Source: Alteromonas oceanisediminis (lineage in GTDB: Bacteria; Pseudomonadota; Gammaproteobacteria; Enterobacterales; Alteromonadaceae). Taken from it: a stretch of 64,000 nt of DNA. Positions within the stretch are counted from its first letter, which is position 1. The number at the start of each line of letters is the position of its first letter. Below the pieces are notes generated by a model. That model did no database searches. It saw only the letters and a program-made list of their open reading frames with translations, and was not told where the DNA came from. The position numbers and the translations under genes were made by a program. The stretch is taken from NCBI RefSeq assembly GCF_018474025.1, contig NZ_JAHCTA010000004.1, forward strand, positions 310,001-374,000. The letters run 5' to 3'. Of this stretch, positions 21,148-34,655 are shown in pieces.

Positions 21148-21468
21148 CTACGCTGGCTCCATAGAGCACATGAGTGGGTGTTGATGTTTGCGTGCGTACT
21201 GATTGACTTGCATGACTTTTGTTTCCGCGATCTCAGCGGTATACACGCCGCACACTGCGCGCCCCTGATAATGAACCGTTAACATAAGCTGATTCGCTTT
21301 TTCGCCGTCCATGTTGAAAAACTTGCGCAACACTTCGATGACAAAATCCATTGGTGTGTAGTCGTCATTGTTCAGCATCACCTTATACATCGGCGGCGGC
21401 TGCGCTTTCTTGCGCACTTCATCGAGGTGCTTTTGTTTGTCGATGCTGATGGTGTTGTCTTTACTCAT
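21148..21468 (-). CDS. clpS: ClpS adaptor protein
   Basis: 106-residue adaptor that recognises N-terminal Leu, Phe, Tyr and Trp and hands substrates to ClpAP. The binding-pocket signature [20 protein letters not shown] and the conserved histidine in [15 protein letters not shown] are present, with a flexible N-terminal extension. Together with aat, bpt and clpA within about 4.5 kb it makes a near-complete N-degron module. Confidence 0.98.
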   Translation of the reverse strand: MSKDNTISIDKQKHLDEVRKKAQPPPMYKVMLNNDDYTPMDFVIEVLRKFFNMDGEKANQLMLTVHYQGRAVCGVYTAEIAETKVMQVNQYARKHQHPLMCSMEPA

Positions 21469-21659
21469 ACTCTCATAATAGCCATTGGATCGTTAAAAAA
21501 TAAGCATTTCTTATAACGAATTTGATATTCGCCTTGACATATCGTGGTTAAAATATCTACAGTTTGAGGGTGGTGTTGTGAAGTGACGCACAATTCCTCT
21601 CCCTATCTCATTGTGGGGGCTAAAAAGTTCGAGTTCAAGGATTAAGAGGAAGTAGATGT

Positions 21660-21878
21660 ATGGCGGTTGGCAAAGTTAAGTGGTTTAACAACGCGAAGGG
21701 TTTTGGTTTCATTGTACCTGAAGATGGTGGAGACGATATTTTCGCCCATTATTCTACCATTCAGATGGAAGGTTATCGTTCGTTAAAAGCGGGACAAGAG
21801 GTAACCTACGACGTGCAGGAGGGTCCGAAAGGTCTTCATGCCGAGAATATTGATATACCTGAAAATCCTGAGAGATAG
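21660..21878 (+). CDS. cspD: Cold-shock-like protein CspD
   Basis: 72-residue single-stranded nucleic-acid-binding protein. RNP1 (NAKGFGFIVP) and RNP2 (DDIFAHYSTI) are intact, with the acidic C-terminus (ENIDIPENPER) typical of CspD. AAGAGGAAG lies upstream of the ATG. The divergent placement from clpS-clpA is conserved in gammaproteobacteria, and in E. coli CspD is a replication inhibitor. A 190-base shared upstream region separates the two. Confidence 0.95.
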   Translation: MAVGKVKWFNNAKGFGFIVPEDGGDDIFAHYSTIQMEGYRSLKAGQEVTYDVQEGPKGLHAENIDIPENPER

Positions 21879-21892
21879 TCTCACCGATACTG

Positions 21893-21919
21893 AAAAGCCC
21901 AGCTTATGCTGGGCTTTTT
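21893..21919. terminator. Bidirectional terminator between cspD and icd
   Basis: AAAAGCCCAGC pairs with GCTGGGCTTTT around TTAT (21904-21907), giving T-runs on both strands. It separates the convergent cspD and icd genes. Confidence 0.92.
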
Positions 21920-21941
21920 ATTGGTCTTAAATCGCGTTTGT

Positions 21942-24203
<2,262 letters not shown>

Positions 24204-24361
24204 TTAGATTTCAAGTGGCATAAACGGCATTAGTATAGGGTCGAATTGCGAGGTTACAAGTCATACCATTGTCGCAAAGGCATTCAAGCGCTAAGAAATA
24301 TCGAGTAGACTGGGTTGCTGACGGTGCGCCTATACACCACTAGCCTCTCACACAAAAAGAA

Positions 24362-24973
24362 ATGATCAGCATGCAGAAACACCGACAGGGTCGCCGCTTT
24401 GCGACCAAGAAACCAATCCACACGGCGAATAGAGAAGTACTGCTGTTCAACAAGCCGTTTGATGTTCTCTGCCAGTTTACGGATGACTCGGGCCGTAGAA
24501 CGCTCAAAGATTACATCGATGTACCCAATGTTTACGCTGCGGGGCGCCTTGATCGCGACTCCGAAGGGTTGTTGTTATTGACTAACGACGGCTCACTGCA
24601 ACACACACTCACTGACCCGACACAGAAAACATCAAAAACCTACTGGGCGCAAGTCGAGGGCATTCCGCACCCTAAAGCACTGGAAAACTTTGCCAGCGGA
24701 CTGAAGTTGAAAGATGGCCTGACACGTCCTGCCAAAGTAGAGGTGATACCCGAACCTGAAATCGTGTGGGAACGGACCCCACCGATACGGGAGCGCAAAG
24801 CAATACCTACGACCTGGCTGGCCATCACGTTAACAGAAGGCCGCAACCGCCAAGTCCGGCGCATGACAGCGCACATTGGTCACCCTACGTTACGTTTAAT
24901 CCGCTATCGGATTGGTAGCTGGACAATCGATGGATTGAATTGCGGTGACTGGCGGCGCATATCACTCGGTTAA
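24362..24973 (+). CDS. rluE: 23S rRNA pseudouridine synthase, RluE-like
   Basis: Pseudouridylates 23S rRNA (U2457 in E. coli for RluE). The 203-residue protein lacks an S4 domain. The catalytic aspartate motif [18 protein letters not shown], the KTYWAQVEG strand and [23 protein letters not shown] are complete. An in-frame ATG three codons later is an alternative start. It is divergent from icd, with a 190-base intergenic region. The closely related RluF/RluB-type enzymes are longer, which favours RluE. Confidence 0.9.
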   Translation: MISMQKHRQGRRFATKKPIHTANREVLLFNKPFDVLCQFTDDSGRRTLKDYIDVPNVYAAGRLDRDSEGLLLLTNDGSLQHTLTDPTQKTSKTYWAQVEGIPHPKALENFASGLKLKDGLTRPAKVEVIPEPEIVWERTPPIRERKAIPTTWLAITLTEGRNRQVRRMTAHIGHPTLRLIRYRIGSWTIDGLNCGDWRRISLG

Positions 24974-25052
24974 CTTTGGAAATCCCTCGTCAGTTCTGCT
25001 AAAATCCCGCGCCTTAAAAAGCCCCGATAGATTGGCCGTTAAATTGAACTTC

Positions 25053-26177
25053 ATGACTGAAAAGAACCCTTCAAATCAACCTTCTCCAGCAATGCAAAAA
25101 GTCATTGTTGGAATGTCCGGCGGCGTTGATTCGTCTGTCTCTGCATATCTGCTACAACAGCAGGGCTATCAGGTTGAAGGCGTGTTCATGAAGAACTGGG
25201 AAGAGGACGATAACGACGAATATTGTGCGGCTGCCCAAGACCTGGCTGATGCTCAAGCCGTAGCAGATAAATTAGGCATTGAACTGCATACGATCAATTT
25301 TGCTGCCGAATATTGGGATAACGTATTTGAGTATTTCCTTGCCGAGTATGCCGCTGGTCGCACGCCTAACCCGGATATCATGTGCAACAAGGAAATAAAG
25401 TTCAAAGCCTTTTTGGAGTTTGCCGCCGAAGACTTAGGCGCAGATTATATTGCCACCGGGCACTACGTTCGCCGACGTGAACGGGAGGGAAAATTTCAGT
25501 TGCTGCGAGGTTTAGACGGCAACAAAGATCAGAGCTATTTTCTGTATACCTTAAGCCACGAGCATGTGGCTAAAACACTGTTTCCCGTCGGTGAAATCGA
25601 TAAGCCGCGTGTACGGGAAATTGCCGCAGAACTGGAGCTTGTTACTCATGACAAGAAAGATAGCACTGGGATTTGCTTTATTGGCGAGCGCAAGTTCACA
25701 GATTTTCTACGTCAATACTTACCTGCTAAACCGGGGCCTATCGTCAGTGCTGAAGGCGAAACGTTAGGAGAGCATCAAGGTCTGATGTACCACACCTTGG
25801 GGCAACGCAAAGGTTTGCATATTGGTGGCTTGAAAGACCATAGCGAAGACCCATGGTATGTTGTCGATAAAGACGTAGCCGGCAATACGCTTATCGTCGG
25901 TCAGGGCGCTGATCATCCTCGTCTCTTTTCCAAAGGGCTGATCGCCAATCAACTGCATTGGGTTGATCGCGAAGCGTTAAATGAACCCCTTCGCGCGATG
26001 GTGAAAACACGCTATCGTCAGCAGGATATTCCGGCCACACTAGAGCCTCAGGAAGATGGGAGCGTAACGGTGATGTTCGACGAACCTCAAAAAGCCGTCA
26101 CGCCCGGTCAGTCTGCGGTATTTTATCAGCATGAAGTCTGCCTTGGTGGCGGCATTATTGAGAGTTATATTCGTTAA
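25053..26177 (+). CDS. mnmA: tRNA-uridine 2-sulfurtransferase MnmA
   Basis: Thiolates U34 of tRNAs for Lys, Glu and Gln. The ATP-pyrophosphatase P-loop [14 protein letters not shown], the catalytic cysteines in [11 protein letters not shown] and [12 protein letters not shown], and the PGQSAVFY C-terminal barrel motif are present. The open frame runs upstream into rluE to 24945 without family similarity. I place the start at ATG 25053 (374 residues); ATG 25092, at [11 protein letters not shown], is also plausible. The stop is 1 base before hflD, so the two are coupled. Confidence 0.95.
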   Translation: MTEKNPSNQPSPAMQKVIVGMSGGVDSSVSAYLLQQQGYQVEGVFMKNWEEDDNDEYCAAAQDLADAQAVADKLGIELHTINFAAEYWDNVFEYFLAEYAAGRTPNPDIMCNKEIKFKAFLEFAAEDLGADYIATGHYVRRREREGKFQLLRGLDGNKDQSYFLYTLSHEHVAKTLFPVGEIDKPRVREIAAELELVTHDKKDSTGICFIGERKFTDFLRQYLPAKPGPIVSAEGETLGEHQGLMYHTLGQRKGLHIGGLKDHSEDPWYVVDKDVAGNTLIVGQGADHPRLFSKGLIANQLHWVDREALNEPLRAMVKTRYRQQDIPATLEPQEDGSVTVMFDEPQKAVTPGQSAVFYQHEVCLGGGIIESYIR

Positions 26178-26178
26178 T

Positions 26179-28187
<2,009 letters not shown>

Positions 28188-28287
28188 GGTAACGTCTTCC
28201 CCACTACGCTTGCATAAACATCGGCAGGGAGGCCGTTGTGAACTTCTCATCCTATGAGATTTACACGCACAGGGAGCACAAACCATC

Positions 28288-29547
28288 GTGTCGGCACAAA
28301 TGATCGCAACGCTTAAAACCACACGGCAGCATCTACACAGCGTGGTAACACTGTTAGTGTGTGTTGGTGTTGGCTGTCAAATCCTTTTAGCGCTAATTAT
28401 TCAGCCGCCATACAGCGTAGCGATTGCACTTAGCGGGGTTGCGCACATGCTAATGTTTGGCAGTGCGCTACTTTTAGTTCACAGAGAAGCCCTCCGCATA
28501 GCGCGGCGCATTACACTAGTCAGCTACCTCACCTATCTCACCAGTGTGTGTATTTTATGGCAAAGCAACTATCACACGCATTGGTTCATGTTATTAGGTG
28601 TTTTCATTGCGTGTTATCTCTATGCCGGTGATACCACTAAGCGCTTGATCGTTCCTGTCAGCGCCTATGTTGCTGCATTTGTGGTGTTTGAATTACTCTA
28701 CACCGGTTGGGTTCCGGCCTCACTTTACAGTATGTTGCTAAGCGCATGGCCGCCAATACACAGTCACGTTAAACCTTTTGTCAGTTTTTCCAATGCGCTG
28801 CTGTTACTCATTACGTGCACCAGTGTCGCATTTAGTGTGCGCCATTTGATCACGCTCCGCTGGAAGCAACTAAACGCGCTTCACCAACAATCATACGGTG
28901 TGCTTAGGCAAATATTGCCAGCGAACATTCACTTGAATGACACCCGTTCTACCCCCGAGACGATCCAATGCCCACAAGCCGTTGTCATGTTTATCGATAT
29001 GTCGGGTTACAGTACGTTCGCTGCCAAACATAGCCCTGTACAGAGCATGCAATTGTTGCACGACTGCTTCTGTGCTTTCGATGATGAAATCGTTCAGGCG
29101 GGTGCGGAACGTATTAAAACCAACGGCGATCAATACATCGCCGCTATTGGACTCAACACCAAAGGGTCAACGGGTGCGCCGGGCCCCTCAGTTCAAGCAA
29201 ATGCAATCGCTTTATGCCGCGCTGCCCTGTCTATCGTCGACGCATTTGGTCAAATAGCCCACAATTCAGGGTTCGATTCGTCTTTGCGAATTGGTATTGC
29301 TTGTGGCTCGGTATCGGCCGGTGTAATCGGCAAACTGCGCCCGCACTGGGATATTTGGGGTGTTTCGGTGATCAGAGCCGCGCGACTGGAGCAAACCTGC
29401 CCACACAATCAAGTTCACATTTGTGCCAATACCGCCGCATTGATCACGTTGGAAATTGCCGTTAAGAATCATGGTAAAATTCCGCTCAAAGGCTTGCCCC
29501 TCACAACAAGCTACCTTATTCGCCGCCACATAGCAGATACCCAATGA
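28288..29547 (+). CDS. Membrane-anchored class III nucleotidyl cyclase homolog lacking the catalytic Asn
   Basis: 419 residues: about six membrane segments in residues 15-195, then a class III cyclase domain (about 230-405). Metal aspartates D237 (VVMFIDMSGYS) and D281 (KTNGDQYIA), the purine-site K278 and D355 (WDIWG), and R366 (RAARLE) are present at the spacing of mammalian cyclases. However, the transition-state asparagine (expected at D355+7) is isoleucine (I362). Activity is therefore uncertain: it could be a weak cyclase, one using a different geometry, or a nucleotide sensor. It starts at GTG (an ATG is four codons on), and the stop overlaps the roxA start as ATGA. Confidence 0.85.
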   Translation: MSAQMIATLKTTRQHLHSVVTLLVCVGVGCQILLALIIQPPYSVAIALSGVAHMLMFGSALLLVHREALRIARRITLVSYLTYLTSVCILWQSNYHTHWFMLLGVFIACYLYAGDTTKRLIVPVSAYVAAFVVFELLYTGWVPASLYSMLLSAWPPIHSHVKPFVSFSNALLLLITCTSVAFSVRHLITLRWKQLNALHQQSYGVLRQILPANIHLNDTRSTPETIQCPQAVVMFIDMSGYSTFAAKHSPVQSMQLLHDCFCAFDDEIVQAGAERIKTNGDQYIAAIGLNTKGSTGAPGPSVQANAIALCRAALSIVDAFGQIAHNSGFDSSLRIGIACGSVSAGVIGKLRPHWDIWGVSVIRAARLEQTCPHNQVHICANTAALITLEIAVKNHGKIPLKGLPLTTSYLIRRHIADTQ

Positions 29548-30683
29548 ATTTAATCGATAAAGACTTTAACGTTCAGCATTTTCTCACCCAGCACTGGCAA
29601 CAAAAGCCTGCTGTACTGAGGAACCTTATTCACCACTTTAGGGATCCGTTAGATGAACATGAACTGGCTGGATTAGCCATGCAGCCGGATGTAGACAGCC
29701 GCATCGTGTCACGAACAGCGACGGGGCAGTGGAAAAACACCTCTGGTCCATTCGATGGATTCGAATCGGTGTGTATTGACCAGTGGAGTTTATTGGTCCA
29801 ATCCGTCGACCGGCATATCGGTGAAGTGGATGACCTGATCGAGCAATTCACTTTCATACCTTACTGGCGTATGGATGACGTCATGGTAAGTTTCAGTGTT
29901 GCAGGCGCTGGTGTCGGCGCGCACATTGACCAATACGATGTATTTCTTATCCAAGGTAAGGGGCAGCGTCGTTGGCAGATAGGCGAACCGGGAGACTACC
30001 AGGAAGTGAACCGTGACGGGCTACGTCAGATCAACGAGTTTACTCCGATCATTGATGTGATCACGCAGCCAGGCGATATTATTTACATTCCGCCCGGTTG
30101 GCCGCATCGGGGTGAAACGATACATGATGCTCTGACATACAGCATTGGTTTTCGTGCACCGGACAACGAGCAACTGATCGCCGCGTTACATGACAACCTT
30201 TTTGAGCAGCAAGGCAAAAACAGCCGTTTTACCGACCCACACCGGGAAGCAACCATGCATCCAGCCTGTGTCGATAATGGCGACATCGAACGTTTAAAAC
30301 AGCTCATGATAGAGGCCGTCAATCGCCCAGAGACTGAAGAGATGCTCATGCGTTTTCTGAGTGAGCAGTCCCTTGATATTGAACCTTTGGCCCCCTCGCC
30401 GGAGTCACGTTCCGACTTAGAAATGCACTTACCCCACCGCATCACGGTGTGTCGAAACGAAGCGGTGAGGCCCCTCTATAGAGCTAAACAGAGCGGCGCT
30501 ACCTTCGTTTTCTACATCGACGGTGTCGGGTTTGAATGCTCAGCGGGTCTTAAACACATCGTTGAGCCTTTACTGAATCAACCACTGACTGAAACAAAGT
30601 TGGCAGTAACCGACCCCTACTTTGCAGAATATTGCTCACTACTACGATCTTTGGCTGAGCAAGGCTTCTATTTTGTTGACTAG
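29544..30683 (+). CDS. roxA: 50S ribosomal protein uL16 arginine 3-hydroxylase (RoxA/YcfD)
   Basis: JmjC/cupin 2-oxoglutarate- and Fe(II)-dependent oxygenase that hydroxylates an arginine of ribosomal protein L16 in E. coli. The iron ligands are H127 and D129 (GAHIDQYDVF) and H188 (PGWPHRGE). FIPYWRMDDVMVSFS and IQGKGQRRWQIG are family motifs. The C-terminal winged-helix region follows. At 379 residues it is the normal length. It is translationally coupled (ATGA) to the upstream cyclase homolog, an unusual partner for this gene. Confidence 0.95.
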   Translation: MNLIDKDFNVQHFLTQHWQQKPAVLRNLIHHFRDPLDEHELAGLAMQPDVDSRIVSRTATGQWKNTSGPFDGFESVCIDQWSLLVQSVDRHIGEVDDLIEQFTFIPYWRMDDVMVSFSVAGAGVGAHIDQYDVFLIQGKGQRRWQIGEPGDYQEVNRDGLRQINEFTPIIDVITQPGDIIYIPPGWPHRGETIHDALTYSIGFRAPDNEQLIAALHDNLFEQQGKNSRFTDPHREATMHPACVDNGDIERLKQLMIEAVNRPETEEMLMRFLSEQSLDIEPLAPSPESRSDLEMHLPHRITVCRNEAVRPLYRAKQSGATFVFYIDGVGFECSAGLKHIVEPLLNQPLTETKLAVTDPYFAEYCSLLRSLAEQGFYFVD

Positions 30684-31099
30684 GACTGAGAGGCCCAGAG
30701 TTTGTCTTGCGATTGCAGTTCAAACAAGCCTTCAGCGCGGGCCTCTAGTAACTGGGCATACTCGGTTTGTGTTGCGTCGTTGGCGGCTTCCGAACGAATG
30801 TTCTCGGCTTTCAACTGCCATTTGAGCGCAAAGTGACGTAAGGCACTACGCGCATCTTCAGCCACACTGCTGGGCAAGTAATCGACCGGCAAGTCGCCGC
30901 TGATAACCCAGTATTGTTTTTGATTGTTCGCGTTAATCTTCCAAATAGCCACAAAAGGTGCCATGTAACGGCTATCTTCCGCCACCACGGATTCAAATAA
31001 GACACCATTCTCAGCCAAGTGTTTATTCGCTTTTTGAAATTGTGTTCTGACCCACTCACCCAATTGCTCCTGGTTTTGAGGCGCTTGTTGCTGTTCCAT
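30680..31099 (-). CDS. DUF4826 family protein
   Basis: 139-residue soluble protein. EQLGEWVRTQFQKANKHLAENG, FVAIWKINANN and YWVISGDLPVDYLPSS are characteristic of DUF4826, found mainly in Alteromonadales-like gammaproteobacteria; no function is established. It overlaps the roxA stop by 4 bases on the opposite strand and lies 20 bases downstream of the ydiJ stop on the same strand, so it probably shares that transcript. Confidence 0.8.
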   Translation of the reverse strand: MEQQQAPQNQEQLGEWVRTQFQKANKHLAENGVLFESVVAEDSRYMAPFVAIWKINANNQKQYWVISGDLPVDYLPSSVAEDARSALRHFALKWQLKAENIRSEAANDATQTEYAQLLEARAEGLFELQSQDKLWASQS

Positions 31100-31119
31100 G
31101 TTAATGTCCTTAATCGTTG

Positions 31120-34100
31120 TTATAGCTTGTGCTCAGCGGAGGAATTTGTCGCCTGTTTCGCGTGTTTTATATGCGCGGTTAGCACTTGTAAGGGATGTTT
31201 CGGTTTGAAGCCATCAAACCGATTAACCTGGCTACGACAGGAGTAGCCGGTTGCTAATAGAGTGTTATGCGCTGCGTGCTGCACCACGTCGCGCCAACTT
31301 AAATCGTAGATATTGCGACTGTTTTCGAATTGTTCCGCTTCGTGACCATAAGTTCCCGCCATGCCACAGCAACCGACGGCAGTCGATTGCAGCGTTAAGC
31401 CGGCTTGTTTAAATATGTTTTGCCACTGGCGCTCTGCCGCAGGAAGCGCGGTTTTTTCAGTGCAGTGCGACAGTAGTAGGTAGGGTGTCGTTGGCGATTT
31501 TTCGTCACCGCTATCAGCTAATCGACTTGCCACAGCGGGGTTGCTCAGTGCGTCGGTAAGCCACTCCTGTACCGTGAGCACTTCAAATTCACCGCGCTTA
31601 TCGCCTAACGTTTTTTTGTATTCATCGCGATAACACAGTACCAATGAGGCATCCACGCCCACCATCGGCACGCCCAGTAGCGCAATTTCGTTAAGAAATG
31701 TGGACGTGGCCTGAGCGGTGCGCTCAAAGCGTGACAGAAAGCCTTTAACGTGCTGAGGTTTACCATTGGGTTTAAATGGCAATAGCACGGGCGTCAGACC
31801 CAATGCACTGATTAACGTTGCAAACTCAGCGACGACCTCTGCATCGTAGAAGGAGGTGAACGGATCCTGAACGATAATCACATGCTGTTGACGTGCGCCT
31901 TCATCTAAACGACGCAATTCGCCAAGCGTTACACGATTATCTAACGACTTCATCTGCTGTTGTAACGATGGCGACGAGATGAGCGGCGTATCGACATAAC
32001 CGATGCTTTTTTTAAGTAACGTTTGCATCCAGCTCTGGCGCAAAAACGCATTAAAAAACCCAGGTGCTTTTGCCATTATCGGCGCGATCTGCTCAACATT
32101 GGCAACGAAGTGATCTTTTAACGGTCGCAAATAACGCTGGTAATAAATTGAAAGAAACTTGGCTCTAAAATCGGGGACGTCAACGCCGACAGGACATTGG
32201 CTACTGCATGATTTGCACGCCAAGCACCCGTTCATAACCTCTAACACTTCATGAGAAAAATCCTGCGTGCGGCTACGCGAATTTATCCAGCGCTCCCACA
32301 GCGATGTAGAGAAAGACTCAGCATCGAGTTTATCAGGTGTGACACCTTGTTGATTCAGTAAGCGCAGCCATTCTCTGATCATGCCTGCTCTGCCTTTGGG
32401 GCTATGCCGGCGATCTTGAGTGACTTTGCTTGACGGGCACATCGGCGATGTCGTGTCGTAATTAAAACACAGCCCATTGCCGTTACAACTCATGGCGGGC
32501 TCAAACGTTTGCTTAAACTGAATGGGAATTGTCTTATCCAGATGCGCTCGCTTTGGTCCTGCCACTTTAACCAGCGGTTCGTTGGAATGAATGGGTGTGC
32601 ATATCTTGCCCGGATTCATTTGGTTATGGGGATCAAAGGCTGTTTTGAGTTTGCGCAATTCCGTAAAGAGCTCATCACCAAAAAATGCCGGTCCGTACTC
32701 ACTGCGATAGCCTTTGCCATGCTCTCCCCACATCAGCCCGCCGTATTGTGCAACGAGTGTAACCACTTGGTCTGACAAGGTTAGCATTAACTTTTCCTGA
32801 GCGGGGTCGCACAAATCTAACGCGGGGCGAACATGCAAAACGCCAGCATCAACGTGACCGAACATACCGTAGTGCAAACCGTGTGAATCTAAAAGAGCGC
32901 GGAAATCCATAATAAAATCGGCGAGGTTTTCGGGGGGTACCGCAGTGTCTTCGGCGAAGGCGATGGGTTTCTGACTCCCTTTTGTCTTGCCCAAAAGGCC
33001 TACCGCTTTTTTGCGCATGGCATAAATCTTTTGAATTTCTGCCGTGTCAAAGGTGATTTGATAGCCAATCACTCCATTGCTTTCATCGTTGATGGCACGA
33101 TCCAGTGTGGTTTTCAACGCGTCGATGCGAGACTCTATGTCTTCAAGCGATTCGCTATTATACTCAACCATATTCAGGCCCATCACCGACTTATTTGGTA
33201 CATCTTTGATTAGGTCGCTGATGCTGTGCCAGATGATGTCGGTACGGGCCAAATTGAGCACATTACTGTCGACGGTTTCGACCGATGTTGCCTGCGCCTC
33301 AACCATTGCCGGAGCATGCCTGAGTGCAGATTCAAAACTGTCATATTTTATGTTGATCAGCGCTTTGTGCGTTGGGATAGGCGTAATATCCAAAATCGCC
33401 TCAGCCACAAATGCCAGTGACCCTTCTGAACCTGTGATCACGCGGGTTGCATCGATCGCGCTGAGGTCATCGGATGCCGCATGCTCCAAATCATAGCCCG
33501 TCAGAAAGCGGTTCATACGTGGAAATTTGGCTAAAATTGCATCGCGTTTGCCAATACAGGTATCAACCAACTGAGCATAAATGCCTTTCGCTGTATCGGT
33601 TAGCCCCTGCTGCTGTACCTGCCCCAGTTCGCTATCCACTTTTCTGGGCGCTGTTTTGAATACTTCACCATTGGCCAGCACCGCAGTAATGCCCAGTACG
33701 TGGTCGCTGGTCTTGCCGTACACCAGTGAACCCTGACCTGACGCATCCGTATTGATCATACCGCCGATAGTGGCGCGATTACTGGTTGACAGGTCTGGCG
33801 AAAAGAAAAAACCAAACGGGCGTAAATAATCGTTCAGTGCATCCTTCACAATCCCGGCCTGCACCTTAACCCAACGCTGCTCCACATTGATTTCCAGCAC
33901 TTGATCCAGATAACGGCTGATATCAACGACGATGCCATTGGTGAGTGATTGCCCATTGGTACCGGTTCCACCACCGCGAGCTGAAAACTTGATGCTGGGG
34001 TTCTGCGCTGCCAACTGGCCTATCTGCACGATATCATCGACACTGCGCGGATACACAACGGCTTGTGGCATAGCCTGATAAACCGAGTTATCGGTCGCAA

Positions 34101-34224
34101 CAGCAAGACGACTCGAGTAGCTTGATTCTATGTCGCCTGAAAACGGACTGCGCGACAACGCATCCAGAAAGGCAAGATACTGACTGTCTAAGCCAGACTC
34201 AGGTGATATGGCAGGTAAAATCAA
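31120..34224 (-). CDS. ydiJ: D-2-hydroxyglutarate dehydrogenase, YdiJ type (FAD/Fe-S)
   Basis: A large flavoprotein of about 1034 residues. Its N-terminal FAD-binding domain (RGGGTGTNGQSL, LSTSNRATIGGMINTDASG, ITGSEGSLAF) and FAD-linked oxidase C-terminal domain (GHVDAGVLHVRP, MWGEHGKGYRSEYGPAFFG, MNPGKIC) are followed by a 4Fe-4S segment (CLACKSCSSQCPVGVD) and a cysteine-rich reductase domain (SHCTEKTAL, VGCCGMAGTYGHE). Close similarity to E. coli YdiJ, shown to oxidise D-2-hydroxyglutarate, is recognisable throughout. The frame opens at 34308; I prefer TTG at 34224, with GGGAG 9 bases upstream. No ATG fits. Confidence 0.9.
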   Translation of the reverse strand: MILPAISPESGLDSQYLAFLDALSRSPFSGDIESSYSSRLAVATDNSVYQAMPQAVVYPRSVDDIVQIGQLAAQNPSIKFSARGGGTGTNGQSLTNGIVVDISRYLDQVLEINVEQRWVKVQAGIVKDALNDYLRPFGFFFSPDLSTSNRATIGGMINTDASGQGSLVYGKTSDHVLGITAVLANGEVFKTAPRKVDSELGQVQQQGLTDTAKGIYAQLVDTCIGKRDAILAKFPRMNRFLTGYDLEHAASDDLSAIDATRVITGSEGSLAFVAEAILDITPIPTHKALINIKYDSFESALRHAPAMVEAQATSVETVDSNVLNLARTDIIWHSISDLIKDVPNKSVMGLNMVEYNSESLEDIESRIDALKTTLDRAINDESNGVIGYQITFDTAEIQKIYAMRKKAVGLLGKTKGSQKPIAFAEDTAVPPENLADFIMDFRALLDSHGLHYGMFGHVDAGVLHVRPALDLCDPAQEKLMLTLSDQVVTLVAQYGGLMWGEHGKGYRSEYGPAFFGDELFTELRKLKTAFDPHNQMNPGKICTPIHSNEPLVKVAGPKRAHLDKTIPIQFKQTFEPAMSCNGNGLCFNYDTTSPMCPSSKVTQDRRHSPKGRAGMIREWLRLLNQQGVTPDKLDAESFSTSLWERWINSRSRTQDFSHEVLEVMNGCLACKSCSSQCPVGVDVPDFRAKFLSIYYQRYLRPLKDHFVANVEQIAPIMAKAPGFFNAFLRQSWMQTLLKKSIGYVDTPLISSPSLQQQMKSLDNRVTLGELRRLDEGARQQHVIIVQDPFTSFYDAEVVAEFATLISALGLTPVLLPFKPNGKPQHVKGFLSRFERTAQATSTFLNEIALLGVPMVGVDASLVLCYRDEYKKTLGDKRGEFEVLTVQEWLTDALSNPAVASRLADSGDEKSPTTPYLLLSHCTEKTALPAAERQWQNIFKQAGLTLQSTAVGCCGMAGTYGHEAEQFENSRNIYDLSWRDVVQHAAHNTLLATGYSCRSQVNRFDGFKPKHPLQVLTAHIKHAKQATNSSAEHKL

Positions 34225-34393
34225 ACGCTTTCGCTCCCGAAAATGAGGCGCAATTATACAGTGCGGCAGATTAATAACCAAGTGACGAAGCGGCGGAGCG
34301 CGCAACAATTAGAAACAACTTAACCGTACGCATGACTGTTGCCACCACTATACTGACTTAGTTAATACGAGAGACCGTTCAAAAGGGGTACAA

Positions 34394-34606
34394 ATGAATA
34401 AAACATTGAGAACCATCGGCGGCGCTGCGCTATGCATCACGGGTGTCATATTTACTGTGATACCGGGGTCAATTTTATTGGTTATTGCAGGGTTGGTTTT
34501 GCTGAGTATGGATCACCTTGCGGCACGCAAAGTCTTAAAGCGCACTCAGCGCTCCATGACGCGAAGCGCTGCGTGGCTTGATCGTTGGTTGCTAAGTCGT
34601 CGTTAA
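34394..34606 (+). CDS. Small PGPGW-like transmembrane protein
   Basis: 70 residues with one or two membrane segments: TIGGAALCITGVIFTVIPG and SILLVIAGLVLLSMDH, then a basic tail (KVLKRTQRS, WLLSRR). The short break at IPG between hydrophobic stretches and the following helix match the putative transmembrane PGPGW family. It has a good ribosome site (AAAGGGG) and a terminator directly after the stop. Function unknown. Confidence 0.72.
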   Translation: MNKTLRTIGGAALCITGVIFTVIPGSILLVIAGLVLLSMDHLAARKVLKRTQRSMTRSAAWLDRWLLSRR

Positions 34607-34636
34607 AAAAAACGCAACCGGTTGGTTGCGTTTTTT
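34605..34636. terminator. Bidirectional terminator between small membrane gene and ppsA
   Basis: CGCAACC (34613-34619) pairs with GGTTGCG (34624-34630) around GGTT, with A8 before and T6 after, so it can serve both convergent genes. Confidence 0.92.
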
Positions 34637-34655
34637 GCGATGAAAAGGCTGCTTG

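Noticed and set aside
24945-25052. 36-codon N-terminal extension of mnmA overlapping rluE
   Set aside because: MnmA proteins start just before the P-loop; the extension is rluE sequence in another frame.
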